A stretch of DNA of 64,000 bases from an uncultured Tenacibaculum sp. (GCA_947498055.1 CANMJA010000015.1:32551-96550), one strand, 5' to 3'; counted from the first letter of the stretch, positions 51,525-60,860 are shown. Notes: generated by a model not told the origin, from the sequence alone. Numbers and translations: made by a program.

Positions 51525-54405
51525 TTTTTTGGGTTTTAAGGTTACCTGTAAAAATTATTGATACTCCATTTTTAGATATAATAGTCAATTTCTGGTGTAT
51601 TGTATTTGCTCTATGTTTCATGTTATTTATACCATTAATTCTTTTGAGTTTTTGTTTTAAAAATCCAATACCATTATCTTTAAGAGATATTACTAGGTTA
51701 TCTTTTTTAAAGTGAAAATCAAGAAAAACCTTCGTAGCTTTACTATGCTTAAGAGTGTTTGTCATAGCTTCCTTAAAGATTAATACAAGTTGTTTACTCC
51801 AATAATAAGGTAGTTTAATTTGTGTGTCAGTTAAATTATGAGAAGAATAAAAAGAAATATTTGTATTATCAAATAAATCTTGCCCAAAATCATTAAGGTA
51901 CACTAAAAGTCTTAAGGCATCATCATTTTTATGGTTTAAGGACCAAACAAAATCTCTCATGCCCATGTAAAGATAATCTGCATCTTTTTTTATTTGAACT
52001 AGTTTTTTTTCTTTTTTTTCAGAATCCATTTGATAATTAGAGTCTAAAAGAAGGCTAGAAGAAATAGAAATACTAGCTAATTTATTTCCCAGTTCATCAT
52101 GAAAATCTCTAGCTACATTTTTTCTAACTTCCTTTAAAGCCAAACTCAGTTCTTCTTTTTCTTCAATCGTTTTTTTGTAATGAATGTTTTTTTGGATACT
52201 TTTTTTTAAAAACTTGATTAAAAGAATAATTAAACTACCAAATAAAAGAAAGATGAGGATAATATACAACCAAGTTTGTTGGTGCCATGGGAGTCTAATT
52301 TTAAAATTAAATTGTTTAGAATATTTCCATTTACTAAGATTGTCTTTGTATTTAAAGGTGAGAGTGTAATTTCCTTGTTTTATGTTTTTAAAATCTAATA
52401 TTTTATCTGTAGTTGTGGTCCAGCTTTGTTTATTTAATTGGTACGCAATTTGTATCGATTTTGGATTAATAAAATTAATGGTGTTTATTTTAAAAGTACT
52501 ATTTCTTTGTTCTATTAAAAGTTTAGTGTTATAAAAGTTTTTAAAAGGCGTGGTATTTTTAAATAAGAAAAGCCCTTTATTTCCGGCTGCATAAATAAAA
52601 TTATTCTTTTCTAATATTTTTTTTACTGTAGAAGATTTTTGCCCAATACTTTTTTCAATATCGTAAAACGTGTTTTCATGCAATACATTTAAACCTTTTT
52701 GAGTTGCTACCCATAATAAACCATGTTGGTCTATTAATAAATCATTTACATGGTTGCTGTTTAAGCCGTTTGTATTAGAATAATGTATTGTTTCTTTGTT
52801 TGTTAATTTAAAAATACCTGTATTAGTTCCAACAAAGAAAGTGTCTTTTTTTATTGCTAGATCTGTAAAATAAGTAGCTTTTATTTTTTTTATTTGAGAC
52901 CAATGTTTTGTTCTATTTGTATTTACATTTAAAGTGAATATTCCAAATCGTTCGTATATAACATAGATTTTATCTTCTTTTAGAAAGGCATTTTTAATTT
53001 TAGACGAATGATAAGGAGTAAATAAACCTTTTTTTATGATTTTGTCTTTTTCATAAATAGTATACTCAATACCTTTTATTGAAATTCTTTTTGTGTCTTT
53101 TTTAAAGGAAAATTCTTTTGTGTTCTTGCTCTCTATTTTGCTTCCAGAAAGATAAGTAGTGTAGCTTTTTCCTTGTTCCCAAGGCATTATAACAATTAAT
53201 TCATTTTTGGTATTTGTATGAAGTTTTTCAGTAAAAAATGGAACTCTTTTTGAATTTATAGTATTAGTAGAGTCAATTTTATAAATAATATTTGGCGCTA
53301 TGGTGAATAAGTTATTTTTTGAATAAACAAGATCTCTCAAGTCTGGATCATAAAAAGCAGTGCTGCCGAGAAAACTGTTTTTAATGTTTAAAACATGAAA
53401 AACACCTTGCCCATAAGTAGTAATCCATAAGTTATTTTCTTCATCGAAAAGAAAATCTGAAACGGAGCTTTTTATTCCTAACTCTTTAGAAATATTTGTC
53501 AGCTTATCTTTTTTAAGATCGTAATTAAATAAAACTCGTAAACCATCTTCTTTATTAATAAAAAGAAAATATATTTTATTTTCGAAGGTTTTAATTTGAA
53601 AAATTTTGCCATCTTTTAAATGGAGTTGTTTTTTTTTAAGTAGCTCTTTTTTAGTAAAGAAGTATAATGTATTATAAGAAGAAGCTATTGAGATGTTTTT
53701 GTTTTTAAAGAAGGAATGAACTGGGATATTATTTAAAGTGGGGTAATCTAATTTTTTTAAGTGGTATTTTTCTAAAGCAAAAATGCCATTAAATGTATAG
53801 TTGTTAGATATGTTTATTTCTGAATTAAAAATGTAAAAGTCGTCTTTTTCATTAAAAACATTTACGCTGTGTATGGTTTTTTCATGAGCGTTTAAATTTC
53901 TCTTCTTTTTTTGTGAAAGTTTTTTTGTTATTGTATCGTATTTAAAATTAAAAAGAGTTGTTTTTTTGTTTTTTAGGTCGTAAAATAATTGCGTGTGATT
54001 AGATTTTGCAAGTATAACGGTATCATTTATTCTATAAATCTTATTTATTTTATTGTAGGTGTCATTTTTTATATCTAGTTTAAAAATACTATCTTTTTTA
54101 AGTAAATGTAAACCGCCTCCCCATGTGGCAATATGAAAAGAATTTTCCCTTTTATTTTCTATAATGTCTATAACATAATTAGATTTTAAACCATTGTTAG
54201 AGAAGTTTTTAAAAGATTTACCATTGAATTTCGTTAGTCCGTCATCCGTGCCAATCCAAATAAACCCTTTACTATCTCTGATTATTTGATACGTAATATC
54301 ATGAGGAAGTCCATTTTCGGTAGTGTAATGATTATATATGGTTTTTTGAGCAATACTATTAATGCTTATTATATATAAAAAAAAGAAAAAATAGAATGTT
54401 TTAAT
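51517..54405 (-). CDS. Two-component sensor histidine kinase with beta-propeller sensor (no canonical start codon)
   Basis: The minus-strand frame is open without a stop from 54459 to 51517. A start at the TTG at 53340 would give only 607 residues and cut off most of the sensor. The upstream part reads as a signal peptide (IKTFYFFFFLYIISINSIAQ) and propeller repeats (YTTENGLPHDITYQIIRDSKGFIWIGTDDGL). That 1.1 kb has no in-frame ATG, GTG or TTG. ATT at 54405 fits best and gives about 962 residues. Further on come more propeller blades, a Y_Y_Y domain, a membrane helix, the phosphoacceptor in ARDFHDELGNKLAS and a HATPase (FKEAMTNTLKHSKA, DNGIGF). Alternatively an indel near the A-run at 54379-54386 hides the start. 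Confidence 0.85.
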   Translation of the reverse strand: MKTFYFFFFLYIISINSIAQKTIYNHYTTENGLPHDITYQIIRDSKGFIWIGTDDGLTKFNGKSFKNFSNNGLKSNYVIDIIENKRENSFHIATWGGGLHLLKKDSIFKLDIKNDTYNKINKIYRINDTVILAKSNHTQLFYDLKNKKTTLFNFKYDTITKKLSQKKKRNLNAHEKTIHSVNVFNEKDDFYIFNSEINISNNYTFNGIFALEKYHLKKLDYPTLNNIPVHSFFKNKNISIASSYNTLYFFTKKELLKKKQLHLKDGKIFQIKTFENKIYFLFINKEDGLRVLFNYDLKKDKLTNISKELGIKSSVSDFLFDEENNLWITTYGQGVFHVLNIKNSFLGSTAFYDPDLRDLVYSKNNLFTIAPNIIYKIDSTNTINSKRVPFFTEKLHTNTKNELIVIMPWEQGKSYTTYLSGSKIESKNTKEFSFKKDTKRISIKGIEYTIYEKDKIIKKGLFTPYHSSKIKNAFLKEDKIYVIYERFGIFTLNVNTNRTKHWSQIKKIKATYFTDLAIKKDTFFVGTNTGIFKLTNKETIHYSNTNGLNSNHVNDLLIDQHGLLWVATQKGLNVLHENTFYDIEKSIGQKSSTVKKILEKNNFIYAAGNKGLFLFKNTTPFKNFYNTKLLIEQRNSTFKINTINFINPKSIQIAYQLNKQSWTTTTDKILDFKNIKQGNYTLTFKYKDNLSKWKYSKQFNFKIRLPWHQQTWLYIILIFLLFGSLIILLIKFLKKSIQKNIHYKKTIEEKEELSLALKEVRKNVARDFHDELGNKLASISISSSLLLDSNYQMDSEKKEKKLVQIKKDADYLYMGMRDFVWSLNHKNDDALRLLVYLNDFGQDLFDNTNISFYSSHNLTDTQIKLPYYWSKQLVLIFKEAMTNTLKHSKATKVFLDFHFKKDNLVISLKDNGIGFLKQKLKRINGINNMKHRANTIHQKLTIISKNGVSIIFTGNLKTQKND

Positions 54406-54534
54406 AATTAATGTATTGTGAATGATAGAACAAATATCTGCAAAAACAATTAAAAAAAATCACCTTTTATGGGTGATAGAGGGTAGGGAGATAAAATTTA
54501 GATTTGTAAAAAAGTTTTAAACTCTCATAATTAA

Positions 54535-54563
54535 TATTTTCATTTTTTATTATAATGAAAATA
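54535..54563. promoter_or_regulatory. Perfect inverted repeat upstream of the zinc-ribbon gene
   Basis: TATTTTCATT (54535-54544) and AATGAAAATA (54554-54563) are perfect 10-bp arms around 9 bp. A TAGATTTG box at 54499-54506 lies before it and the zinc-ribbon ATG is 23 bp after it. It could be a leader hairpin or an operator. Confidence 0.5.
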
Positions 54564-54586
54564 GTTATAGAATAAAGAAAAGAAAT

Positions 54587-54706
54587 ATGATTTGTCCAAA
54601 ATGTAACTCTAAAATGATTAAAAAGAAGAAAAGAAGTTTTTTACAAAAATTTTTCTTTTTTAAACCAATTTATAAATGTGGTGTTTGTAAAGTATCTTTT
54701 AAATAA
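54587..54706 (+). CDS. 39-residue zinc-ribbon protein
   Basis: A short frame starting with ATG at 54587. It encodes CPKC at residues 3-6 and CGVC at 31-34, joined by a basic and aromatic linker (KKKKRSFLQKFFFFKPIYK). Two CxxC knuckles about 25 residues apart are the pattern of a treble-clef or ribbon zinc site. A promoter-like box lies upstream and a terminator follows at 54869, so the unit looks transcribed on its own. No partner is suggested by context. It lies between the sensor kinase and the UbiA gene, both on the other strand. Confidence 0.7.
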   Translation: MICPKCNSKMIKKKKRSFLQKFFFFKPIYKCGVCKVSFK

Positions 54707-54868
54707 ATAGAACGTGATTTGGGTTTTAAAAATGGCTACCACAATTTATTGCTAATAAATTATTGAATTTATTTTTAGTGTAAACTAATATTCGAAATAA
54801 TTGTATTGTTTGCATTACAAGTTAATTAAATGATTTTTTAATTAATTGAAGAGGAGAGTAGAAATTAT

Positions 54869-54902
54869 AAAACCGTTTAAGATGAATTTTTAAGCGGTTT
54901 TA
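54869..54902. terminator. Hairpin terminator downstream of the zinc-ribbon gene
   Basis: AAAACCGTTTAA (54869-54880) pairs with TTAAGCGGTTTT (54891-54902), with one G-T wobble and a 10-nt loop. T/A-rich flanks on both sides would allow it to work in either direction, serving the UbiA transcript from the other strand too. Confidence 0.65.
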
Positions 54903-54991
54903 TTAAAAAAAACAAAAAATAATTAAGCTTTATTTTGGGGATTATAAAGTTTAGCTACTAGAGCTCGAATATTTTTATTCGGGTTTTTGTT

Positions 54992-55900
54992 TTAGTTAAA
55001 AATTTTGTCTAATAATAGAGTTTTATCTATAAGTAATAGGCTGAAAACCCCTATAAGAAGTAAGATTTTTAAAACATTATGAAGTAACTGATATTGTTTT
55101 TTTTGAAAAGCAAACCATATATAAAAGCCTATGAAGACTAAAATTAAACTTGTAAAATAAAAATAGTATTTCATGTATTCTATAGCTGGGTAGGCTGATA
55201 AGAAGTATATAGGAATAAAAGTTAAAGTAATTAAAAGAACAATAAAGTTCTTTGTTTTTTTCTCTCCATATTTAATAGGAAATGTATTGTAGTTGTTAGC
55301 TACTGCTCCTTTTATGTTTTCTAAATCTTTAATAAGTTCTCTTATCATTATAACTAAAAATAAGAAGATAGCGTGTATAAAAATTACTTTAGAAAAATTT
55401 TTAAAATGTACAAAAGTTACAAAAAAAGGTAAAATGGTTAATGTTGTTGCAGAAATAAGACCTATTAAAGGAGATTTTTTTAATTTGTGTGAGTATAGCC
55501 AAATTCCAAAAATATACACAGAAAAAAAGAAAGCGGCTTTAAAAGAAACTAAAGCACTAAAAGCAAAACCAGAAAAATTAAAGAAAAAATATAGAGATAA
55601 CTTTGTTTCTTGTTTTATGGTATTATCGAGCCCAGTTTTTATAGGTTTATTAATTCTATCGGCTTTTACATCATAAAAGTTGTTTATAATATAACCGCCA
55701 GCTACAACACAAACAGTTGCTAAAACTAAGTAAAGTAGGTGCCAATCTAATAAAACATTTCTTAAAGACTTTTCTTTGGAAAAAATAAAAATAGACCCTA
55801 AATACTGAGCGGCTATTAATACTAAAATATTGTAACCTCTTATAACAGATAGTAAGCTAAGTAACTTAAAAAGTAAACTTCTGTTGGTAAAGGTGTTCAT
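54992..55900 (-). CDS. UbiA-family prenyltransferase
   Basis: A 302-residue membrane enzyme with seven to nine helices. The first aspartate motif is NNFYDVKADRINKP near residue 67 and the second is the IRELIKDLENIKGAVANNYNTFPIKYG region near 186. Flavobacterial members are often named geranylgeranylglycerol-phosphate geranylgeranyltransferase-like, but the true acceptor is unknown. It directly follows the mevalonate kinase gene (6 bp), so its prenyl substrate and the pathway making it are co-encoded. Confidence 0.9.
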   Translation of the reverse strand: MNTFTNRSLLFKLLSLLSVIRGYNILVLIAAQYLGSIFIFSKEKSLRNVLLDWHLLYLVLATVCVVAGGYIINNFYDVKADRINKPIKTGLDNTIKQETKLSLYFFFNFSGFAFSALVSFKAAFFFSVYIFGIWLYSHKLKKSPLIGLISATTLTILPFFVTFVHFKNFSKVIFIHAIFLFLVIMIRELIKDLENIKGAVANNYNTFPIKYGEKKTKNFIVLLITLTFIPIYFLSAYPAIEYMKYYFYFTSLILVFIGFYIWFAFQKKQYQLLHNVLKILLLIGVFSLLLIDKTLLLDKIFN

Positions 55901-55906
55901 AAAAAC

Positions 55907-56833
55907 TTAAAAGCGATAAACAATTTCTAATTTATAATCTTTTAAACTATACTGTGCTTTTTCATAATCTTCTGCAAAACCTAAAATATAACCACCTCCA
56001 CCAGAGCCACATAGTTTTAAGTAATAGTCATTTGTGTTTAAACCATTTTCCCAAACTTTATGAAAAGAATTTGGTATCATTGGTTTGAAATTTGCTAAAA
56101 CTACTTTCGATAATGACTTTACATTTTTAAATAATGATTTTACATTACCTTTTAAAAAGTCGTCTATACATGCATCTGTATAAGTAACAAACTCCTCATT
56201 TAGCATTTTACGAAAACCTTCATTTTTCATTTTATTCATGAAAAGAGTTACCATTGGTTCTGTTTCTCCAACCTGCTCAGAATCTAAAAGAAAAACAGCT
56301 CCTTTACCTTCTTTTTGAGAAGGAATACCAGTAGCTTCAATATTTTCTTTAGAATTGATTAGTATGGGTAAACTTAAGTAAGAATTTAAAGGATCTAGTC
56401 CAGAGCTTTTACCGTGAAAAAAAGATTCCATTAAAGAAAAAATTTCTTTTAACTGTAATAATTTATCTCTGGTTAAATTTTCTAAAATAGTTATTTTATT
56501 ACTAGCATACTTGTCATATATAGAGGCAACTAACGCACCAGAACTTCCTATTCCGTAACCTTGTGGAATTGAAGAGTCGAAATACATTCCTGCTTCAATA
56601 TCTTTATTAAATTCTTCTAAGTTAAAAGAAGTAATGTTTGTGTCTAAAGATTTTAAATAAGAACAAAATTCTCGCAAACTTTTATTGGATCTTTCGGCTT
56701 CTCCAGATAAATTATGCGCAGTTTTTAAAGCTCCTTTATAAGAATTAAACGGTATAGCTAATCCTTTAGAATCTCTAATAATACCATATTCACCAAAAAG
56801 TAGAATTTTTGCGTAAAATAAGGGTCCTTTCAT
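55907..56833 (-). CDS. Mevalonate kinase (GHMP kinase family)
   Basis: A 308-residue GHMP kinase. The N-terminal ARIxLFGEYGxI motif appears as AKILLFGEYGIIRDSKGLAIPF. The ATP loop is QGYGIGSSGALVASIYD near residue 96, and the C-terminal glycine motif is LKLCGSGGGGYILGF. The KILLFGEYxI start fits mevalonate kinase, which phosphorylates mevalonate in the isoprenoid pathway. With mvaD and UbiA in the same operon this is the likely role. The phosphomevalonate kinase step is not encoded here. Confidence 0.9.
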   Translation of the reverse strand: MKGPLFYAKILLFGEYGIIRDSKGLAIPFNSYKGALKTAHNLSGEAERSNKSLREFCSYLKSLDTNITSFNLEEFNKDIEAGMYFDSSIPQGYGIGSSGALVASIYDKYASNKITILENLTRDKLLQLKEIFSLMESFFHGKSSGLDPLNSYLSLPILINSKENIEATGIPSQKEGKGAVFLLDSEQVGETEPMVTLFMNKMKNEGFRKMLNEEFVTYTDACIDDFLKGNVKSLFKNVKSLSKVVLANFKPMIPNSFHKVWENGLNTNDYYLKLCGSGGGGYILGFAEDYEKAQYSLKDYKLEIVYRF

Positions 56834-56872
56834 TTCATGAGTTTTTTTCTTAAAAACAAAGATACTTAATAT

Positions 56873-57367
56873 TTAATAAACGTTTTTATAAAAAGTTTTC
56901 CAAACGCCTACTTTTTCTCCATTTTTATACTTTCCTTTGGTTTTTATCTTACCATTTTTATAAAAAGTCTTCCAAACACCTTCTTGTTTACCATCTTTAT
57001 ATCGTATGATTGACTTTAATTCACCAGTTTCGTGAAATTCTTTTTTAACACCATTAATAATTCCCTTTTTATAATTTAATTGAATATTAGGCTTTCCGTT
57101 TCTATAATAAAAAGTTACTTTCCCATGATATTTTTCTTGATGAAATGTTTTTTTAGTACTATAACCTTCTTTGTAAAGAGTACCATTTTTATAATAGTCT
57201 TTAATTAGAAAACCATTTCTTATTTTTTTAGGAACTGGCCTATAGAAAGAAGCTTTTTCCTTATCAGTAATCTTTCCTTCTTTAGAAAACCAAATAGTTT
57301 CTTGGGCATGTAAAGAAGTGAATGCAAAAAAGAATAAAGATATTATTAGTACTATTTTTTTTTTCAT
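56873..57367 (-). CDS. MORN-type (YwqK-like) repeat protein, exported
   Basis: A 164-residue protein with a signal peptide ending at about residue 21 (SLHAQ). Four to five toxin-antitoxin YwqK/MORN_2-type repeats follow, each about 22 residues: YRNGKPNIQLNYKKGIINGVKKEF, HETGELKSIIRYKDGKQEGVWKTF and YKNGKIKTKGKYKNGEKVGVWKTF. The last repeat stops short at YKNVY, so the C-terminus may be clipped. It is inserted between mvaD and the mevalonate kinase gene, and no link to isoprenoids is apparent. Confidence 0.85.
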   Translation of the reverse strand: MKKKIVLIISLFFFAFTSLHAQETIWFSKEGKITDKEKASFYRPVPKKIRNGFLIKDYYKNGTLYKEGYSTKKTFHQEKYHGKVTFYYRNGKPNIQLNYKKGIINGVKKEFHETGELKSIIRYKDGKQEGVWKTFYKNGKIKTKGKYKNGEKVGVWKTFYKNVY

Positions 57368-57373
57368 AATGAA

Positions 57374-58453
57374 TTAAATTTTAGAACTTCCCAACCCTGA
57401 ATAATCATTTATATATTGATTGTTTTGACAATATTGAGATAATTTTTCTTGAATAAAAACGGCAATACTTTCCTTTTCTTTCTTCGGATATAATAAATGA
57501 ACATTCGCGCCTGCATCTAAAGTAAAACAGACATTACTTTTTGTCTCAGACCTATATTTCCAAATTTCATTAATAATTTCTAATGTTTTTGGTTTCATTA
57601 AAATAAAATAAGGCTGACTAGTTAACATCATTGCATGTAATGTTAAGGCTTCGCTTTCAACTAGTTTTATAAATTCTTCAATAGCACCTTCTTGTAGTAT
57701 TTTAGATAAAATACTTAAGTTCTCGTTAGCCTGTTTAAAACGATTTTCTGCATAAGGATGATCTATCATTAAATTATGACCAACTGTACTTGAAACCTGT
57801 TTTTCTCCTTTATCAACCAATAAAATAGTATCCTGAAAATCCTGGAAAATAGGCGCGATAGGGTATGGGAATTTAACTCCGTATAAATCGGAACTTCCTA
57901 CAATTTCAGGATGTTTTCCCCAAACAACAATAGGGCCTTCAACGCTTCTACTTGCGCTACCAGAGCCTAAACGAGAAAGAAAAGAAGCTTTTTGTTTTAA
58001 AAAGGCATCATCTGTGTTAAGCGTTAATTCTTTTTCTAAATGAATTAAACACATTGCTATAGCACTCATACCACTTGCAGAGGAAGCAATTCCGCTACTA
58101 TGTGGAAAAGAATTTTCAGAATGAATAATCATTTTATATTCTAATAAATACGGGCAATATTTTTTAATTCTATCAAAAAAAGTAGCTATTTTAGGTTTAA
58201 AATCGTCTTTTTTCTTTCCTTCAAAAAATAATTCAAATAAAGGAATTTCGGTAGACTCTATTTTAATAAACTCGATTTGTGTGGTAGTATGACAATTATT
58301 TAAAGTAAAGCTAATAGAAGCATTTTTAGGTATTTGAGGATCACTCTTTCCCCAGTATTTAACTAAAGCAATATTACTAGGAGTTTGCCATTTATAAGTT
58401 GCTTTTTCTAGCGAGTATTCTAAAATGTTAGGTATAAAATTAGCTGTATTCAA
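57374..58453 (-). CDS. mvaD: Diphosphomevalonate decarboxylase
   Basis: A 359-residue GHMP-superfamily enzyme. WQTPSNIALVKYWGKSDPQIPKNASISFTLN is the family N-terminus, and HSSGIASSASGMSAIAMCL is the phosphate loop. GSGSASRSVEGPIVVWGK and CFTDAGAN-like CFTLDAGANVHLLYP complete the active site. It converts mevalonate diphosphate to isopentenyl diphosphate. It begins the mvaD-MORN-mevalonate kinase-UbiA run. Confidence 0.95.
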   Translation of the reverse strand: MNTANFIPNILEYSLEKATYKWQTPSNIALVKYWGKSDPQIPKNASISFTLNNCHTTTQIEFIKIESTEIPLFELFFEGKKKDDFKPKIATFFDRIKKYCPYLLEYKMIIHSENSFPHSSGIASSASGMSAIAMCLIHLEKELTLNTDDAFLKQKASFLSRLGSGSASRSVEGPIVVWGKHPEIVGSSDLYGVKFPYPIAPIFQDFQDTILLVDKGEKQVSSTVGHNLMIDHPYAENRFKQANENLSILSKILQEGAIEEFIKLVESEALTLHAMMLTSQPYFILMKPKTLEIINEIWKYRSETKSNVCFTLDAGANVHLLYPKKEKESIAVFIQEKLSQYCQNNQYINDYSGLGSSKI

Positions 58454-58486
58454 AGTTGAAATTTTGCTGTAAAGATAAAGTTTCGC

Positions 58487-59200
58487 TTACATTTCAGCTA
58501 ATTTTTGAAGAACAGATTCTTTGTAGCTTCTACTAATAGGAATTGCTTTTTTGTCTAATTCAATATATTCATTGGTGTAGGAACTAATTTTTTTAATAGA
58601 TATAATAAAGGATCTGTGTACTCTCATAAAACGATTTTGAGGCAATATTTGTGCAAGTTTTGTAATGGTTTCTCGAGTAGTGATTGTTTTTTGAGGTAAA
58701 AATATTTTTAAATAATCGCCAATACTTTCAATATATAAAATAGTATCAAAATCTATTTTTACCATTTTACGATCTGCTCTAACAAAAATAGATTCTCTAG
58801 GTTTTATTTTTTCACTAGTATTTTGTGTGTGTGCTTTATTCGAGTTAGAAGAAATTTTTTGAATAGCTTGTAAAAAACGATCGAAAGCAATGGGTTTTAA
58901 AAGATAGTCTGTTGCTTGTAAATTAAAACCATCAATAGCATAATCGCGATATGCAGTTGTAAAAATTATGTGCGATGTATTGCCTATGATTTTAGCCAAA
59001 CCAAGTCCGTTTATATCTGGCATATTAATATCGAGAAAAAAAATATCTACAACACCACTATTTATAAAAGGAATTGCTTCCATAGCACTTTTGCAACTAG
59101 CGATTAATTGTAGGTTATGAGTTTTTTCAATGAAAGAAGCAATGATTTCTCTAGCCACCGGTTCATCATCTACAATAATACATTGGAATTGCTTACTCAT
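58487..59200 (-). CDS. LytTR-family response regulator
   Basis: A 237-residue protein with a receiver domain (CIIVDDEPVAREII, phosphoacceptor D in FFLDINMPDINGLGLA, TTAYRDYAIDGF, TDYLLKPIAFDRF) and a C-terminal LytTR DNA-binding domain (IFVRADRKMVKIDFDTILYIESIGDYLKIF to FMRVHRSFIISIKKISSY). It overlaps the sensor gene by 8 bp. The pair lies upstream of mvaD and may or may not regulate it. Confidence 0.95.
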   Translation of the reverse strand: MSKQFQCIIVDDEPVAREIIASFIEKTHNLQLIASCKSAMEAIPFINSGVVDIFFLDINMPDINGLGLAKIIGNTSHIIFTTAYRDYAIDGFNLQATDYLLKPIAFDRFLQAIQKISSNSNKAHTQNTSEKIKPRESIFVRADRKMVKIDFDTILYIESIGDYLKIFLPQKTITTRETITKLAQILPQNRFMRVHRSFIISIKKISSYTNEYIELDKKAIPISRSYKESVLQKLAEM

Positions 59201-60251
59201 TGTTTAGAAATAGGATTAATTGAACAGAAAAATAATTTTCAGTTTCTTCAATAGTAAGTTTGAAATTGTCTTTAAGTAGCATTTTTAATCTTTTATTGAT
59301 GTTTTCTAATCCAATACCTTTTTTTGTTTGTGTTTTTCTTTTAGAAGAGTTTTTAATAATCAAATATAGCGAATCTTCTATTGTGTATATTTGAATATCT
59401 ATCCATAAAATGTTGTGTATGTGAACACCATGTTTAAAAGCGTTTTCTACAAATGGTAGCAATAACATTGGAGCTATTAAAATATTTTCATCTGTTACTT
59501 GTTTGCGAAAATTAATCTGTAAACTATCTTGAAATCGTAGTTTTTCTAAAGAAATATAATCTTCTATATGGTGTATTTCATCTTTTAATAAAACAAGAGG
59601 TTTTTCTACTTGATATAGAATATAATCTAAAAGGTTCGATAGTTTCAGAATCATTTCAGGAGCGTCATCCGATTTTTTTAAAGCAAAACCATATAAAGTA
59701 TTTAAAGTATTGAATAAAAAATGAGGATGAATTTGAAGTTTTAAAAACTTTAATTCTTGTTCTTTTAATGCAAGTTGTGTTTGTAAAAACTTATTTTTTA
59801 AAGCATCGTTTTTTAGGGTCGATTTATAGTTGTTAATTATTAAACCAATACTAATAACAACGAAAACTATGAAATAGATTATAAACACAATAAAAGGGAG
59901 CGTTTTGGTTAAAGGAGACGCGTCTTTCGTTGTTAATTCATAAGAAAAAATAATAGCATATAAAATAGATAATATGATAAAATAAAAAGAGATAATAAAT
60001 GTGTAAATGGTATATACAACAAAGAGAAATTGTTTTTTTTGAAATAGGTATTTTGGAAGTAAAAAGAATAAGAAAAAATATGAAATAGAAATGGTAATAG
60101 GCATTAAGAATAGGGCAAACCTATTTACATAAACAGTGTTTCGAGTACCATATCCTAAAAAATAGGTGAAAAAGAAATAAACACCAATCCAAAATAACAG
60201 ATGAATAATAGTAGTGCTTAATCTGTTAAAAATAACTTTTGAAAAATTCAT
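59193..60251 (-). CDS. LytS-type sensor histidine kinase
   Basis: A 352-residue membrane kinase. Four hydrophobic helices (about 14-33, 45-64, 75-100, 121-143), a short coiled coil (KFLQTQLALKEQELKFLKLQ), then the phosphoacceptor in HPHFLFNTLNTLYGFA. The ATPase domain has MLLPFVENAFKHGV and ends with KGIGLENINKRLKMLL. This is the His_kinase family paired with LytTR regulators. No extracellular sensing domain is present, so the signal is likely in the membrane. Confidence 0.94.
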   Translation of the reverse strand: MNFSKVIFNRLSTTIIHLLFWIGVYFFFTYFLGYGTRNTVYVNRFALFLMPITISISYFFLFFLLPKYLFQKKQFLFVVYTIYTFIISFYFIILSILYAIIFSYELTTKDASPLTKTLPFIVFIIYFIVFVVISIGLIINNYKSTLKNDALKNKFLQTQLALKEQELKFLKLQIHPHFLFNTLNTLYGFALKKSDDAPEMILKLSNLLDYILYQVEKPLVLLKDEIHHIEDYISLEKLRFQDSLQINFRKQVTDENILIAPMLLLPFVENAFKHGVHIHNILWIDIQIYTIEDSLYLIIKNSSKRKTQTKKGIGLENINKRLKMLLKDNFKLTIEETENYFSVQLILFLNNE

Positions 60252-60415
60252 TACTGCAATATCTGTTTTTTTTTGAAAAAGAATATACTTTCTGCGATAG
60301 ATTACGGATACTATTGGGTGAATTACGTTTTTGTTGAAAGCCTTAAAGAAATGGTGATTTTAGTATATAAACTGGTTAGTGATCAAATTTGTTTATTTTG
60401 TGAACAAAGCACCAA

Positions 60416-60423
60416 TAAATTTG
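60416..60423 (+). promoter_or_regulatory. Promoter of the 60453 gene
   Basis: TAAATTTG -7 box 29 bp before the ATG. A TTG at 60398-60400 is only 15 bp upstream, shorter than usual, and another at 60389-60391 is 24 bp upstream. Confidence 0.5.
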
Positions 60424-60452
60424 AGGCATAACAATCTTAAAATTTTAGAACT

Positions 60453-60818
60453 ATGAATTTTTTATTTTTTAATGTATTTGCAGATAGAATGGAAGATGGA
60501 GGCGCCTTTTTTATGTATTCTTTATTAATTATGTTGTTCGCTTGCATAGGTATGTGTATACATGGGTATGTAAAAAAAGAGATGACAGATAGAATGCGAA
60601 ATTTGGTCTCTCATATTAGTTTGTTTGCTTTGGTATGGGGTTTTTTTTCGATGATGTTAGGTCTTATTAGTGTTTTTGATGCTGTTTCTTTAGTAGATTC
60701 TGATAGTTCTCAATTTATTGCATCTGGTTTAAAACAAGGTTTGCTATCTCCTTTATTTGGAATGTTTGTTTTTTTAGTTGCAAGAGTAGGAATTTTAGTG
60801 CTTTCTCTTAAAAAATAA
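60453..60818 (+). CDS. Small membrane protein resembling a MotA/TolQ/ExbB core
   Basis: A 121-residue protein with three hydrophobic segments (about 18-38, 55-76, 95-117). The middle helix FALVWGFFSMMLGLISVFDAVS and the last, ASGLKQGLLSPLFGMFVFLVARVGIL, recall the GLLGTVxGMIxxF and GIxxALxxTxxGL helices of proton-channel proteins. No C-terminal cytoplasmic part is present. I treat the similarity as suggestive. The serine hydrolase gene follows 42 bp downstream. Confidence 0.65.
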   Translation: MNFLFFNVFADRMEDGGAFFMYSLLIMLFACIGMCIHGYVKKEMTDRMRNLVSHISLFALVWGFFSMMLGLISVFDAVSLVDSDSSQFIASGLKQGLLSPLFGMFVFLVARVGILVLSLKK

Positions 60819-60860
60819 ATAACTCTGTATTTAATAATATTAACTTTTTAAAATTAAATT

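Noticed and set aside
51517..53340. Sensor kinase taken as a 607-residue protein from TTG at 53340.
   Set aside because: The frame is open far upstream and encodes a signal peptide and propeller blades, so the TTG is internal.
60345..60382. GTGATTTTAGTATATAAACT as a fourth ECF site.
   Set aside because: The first block has a mismatch and the GTGTCT block is absent.
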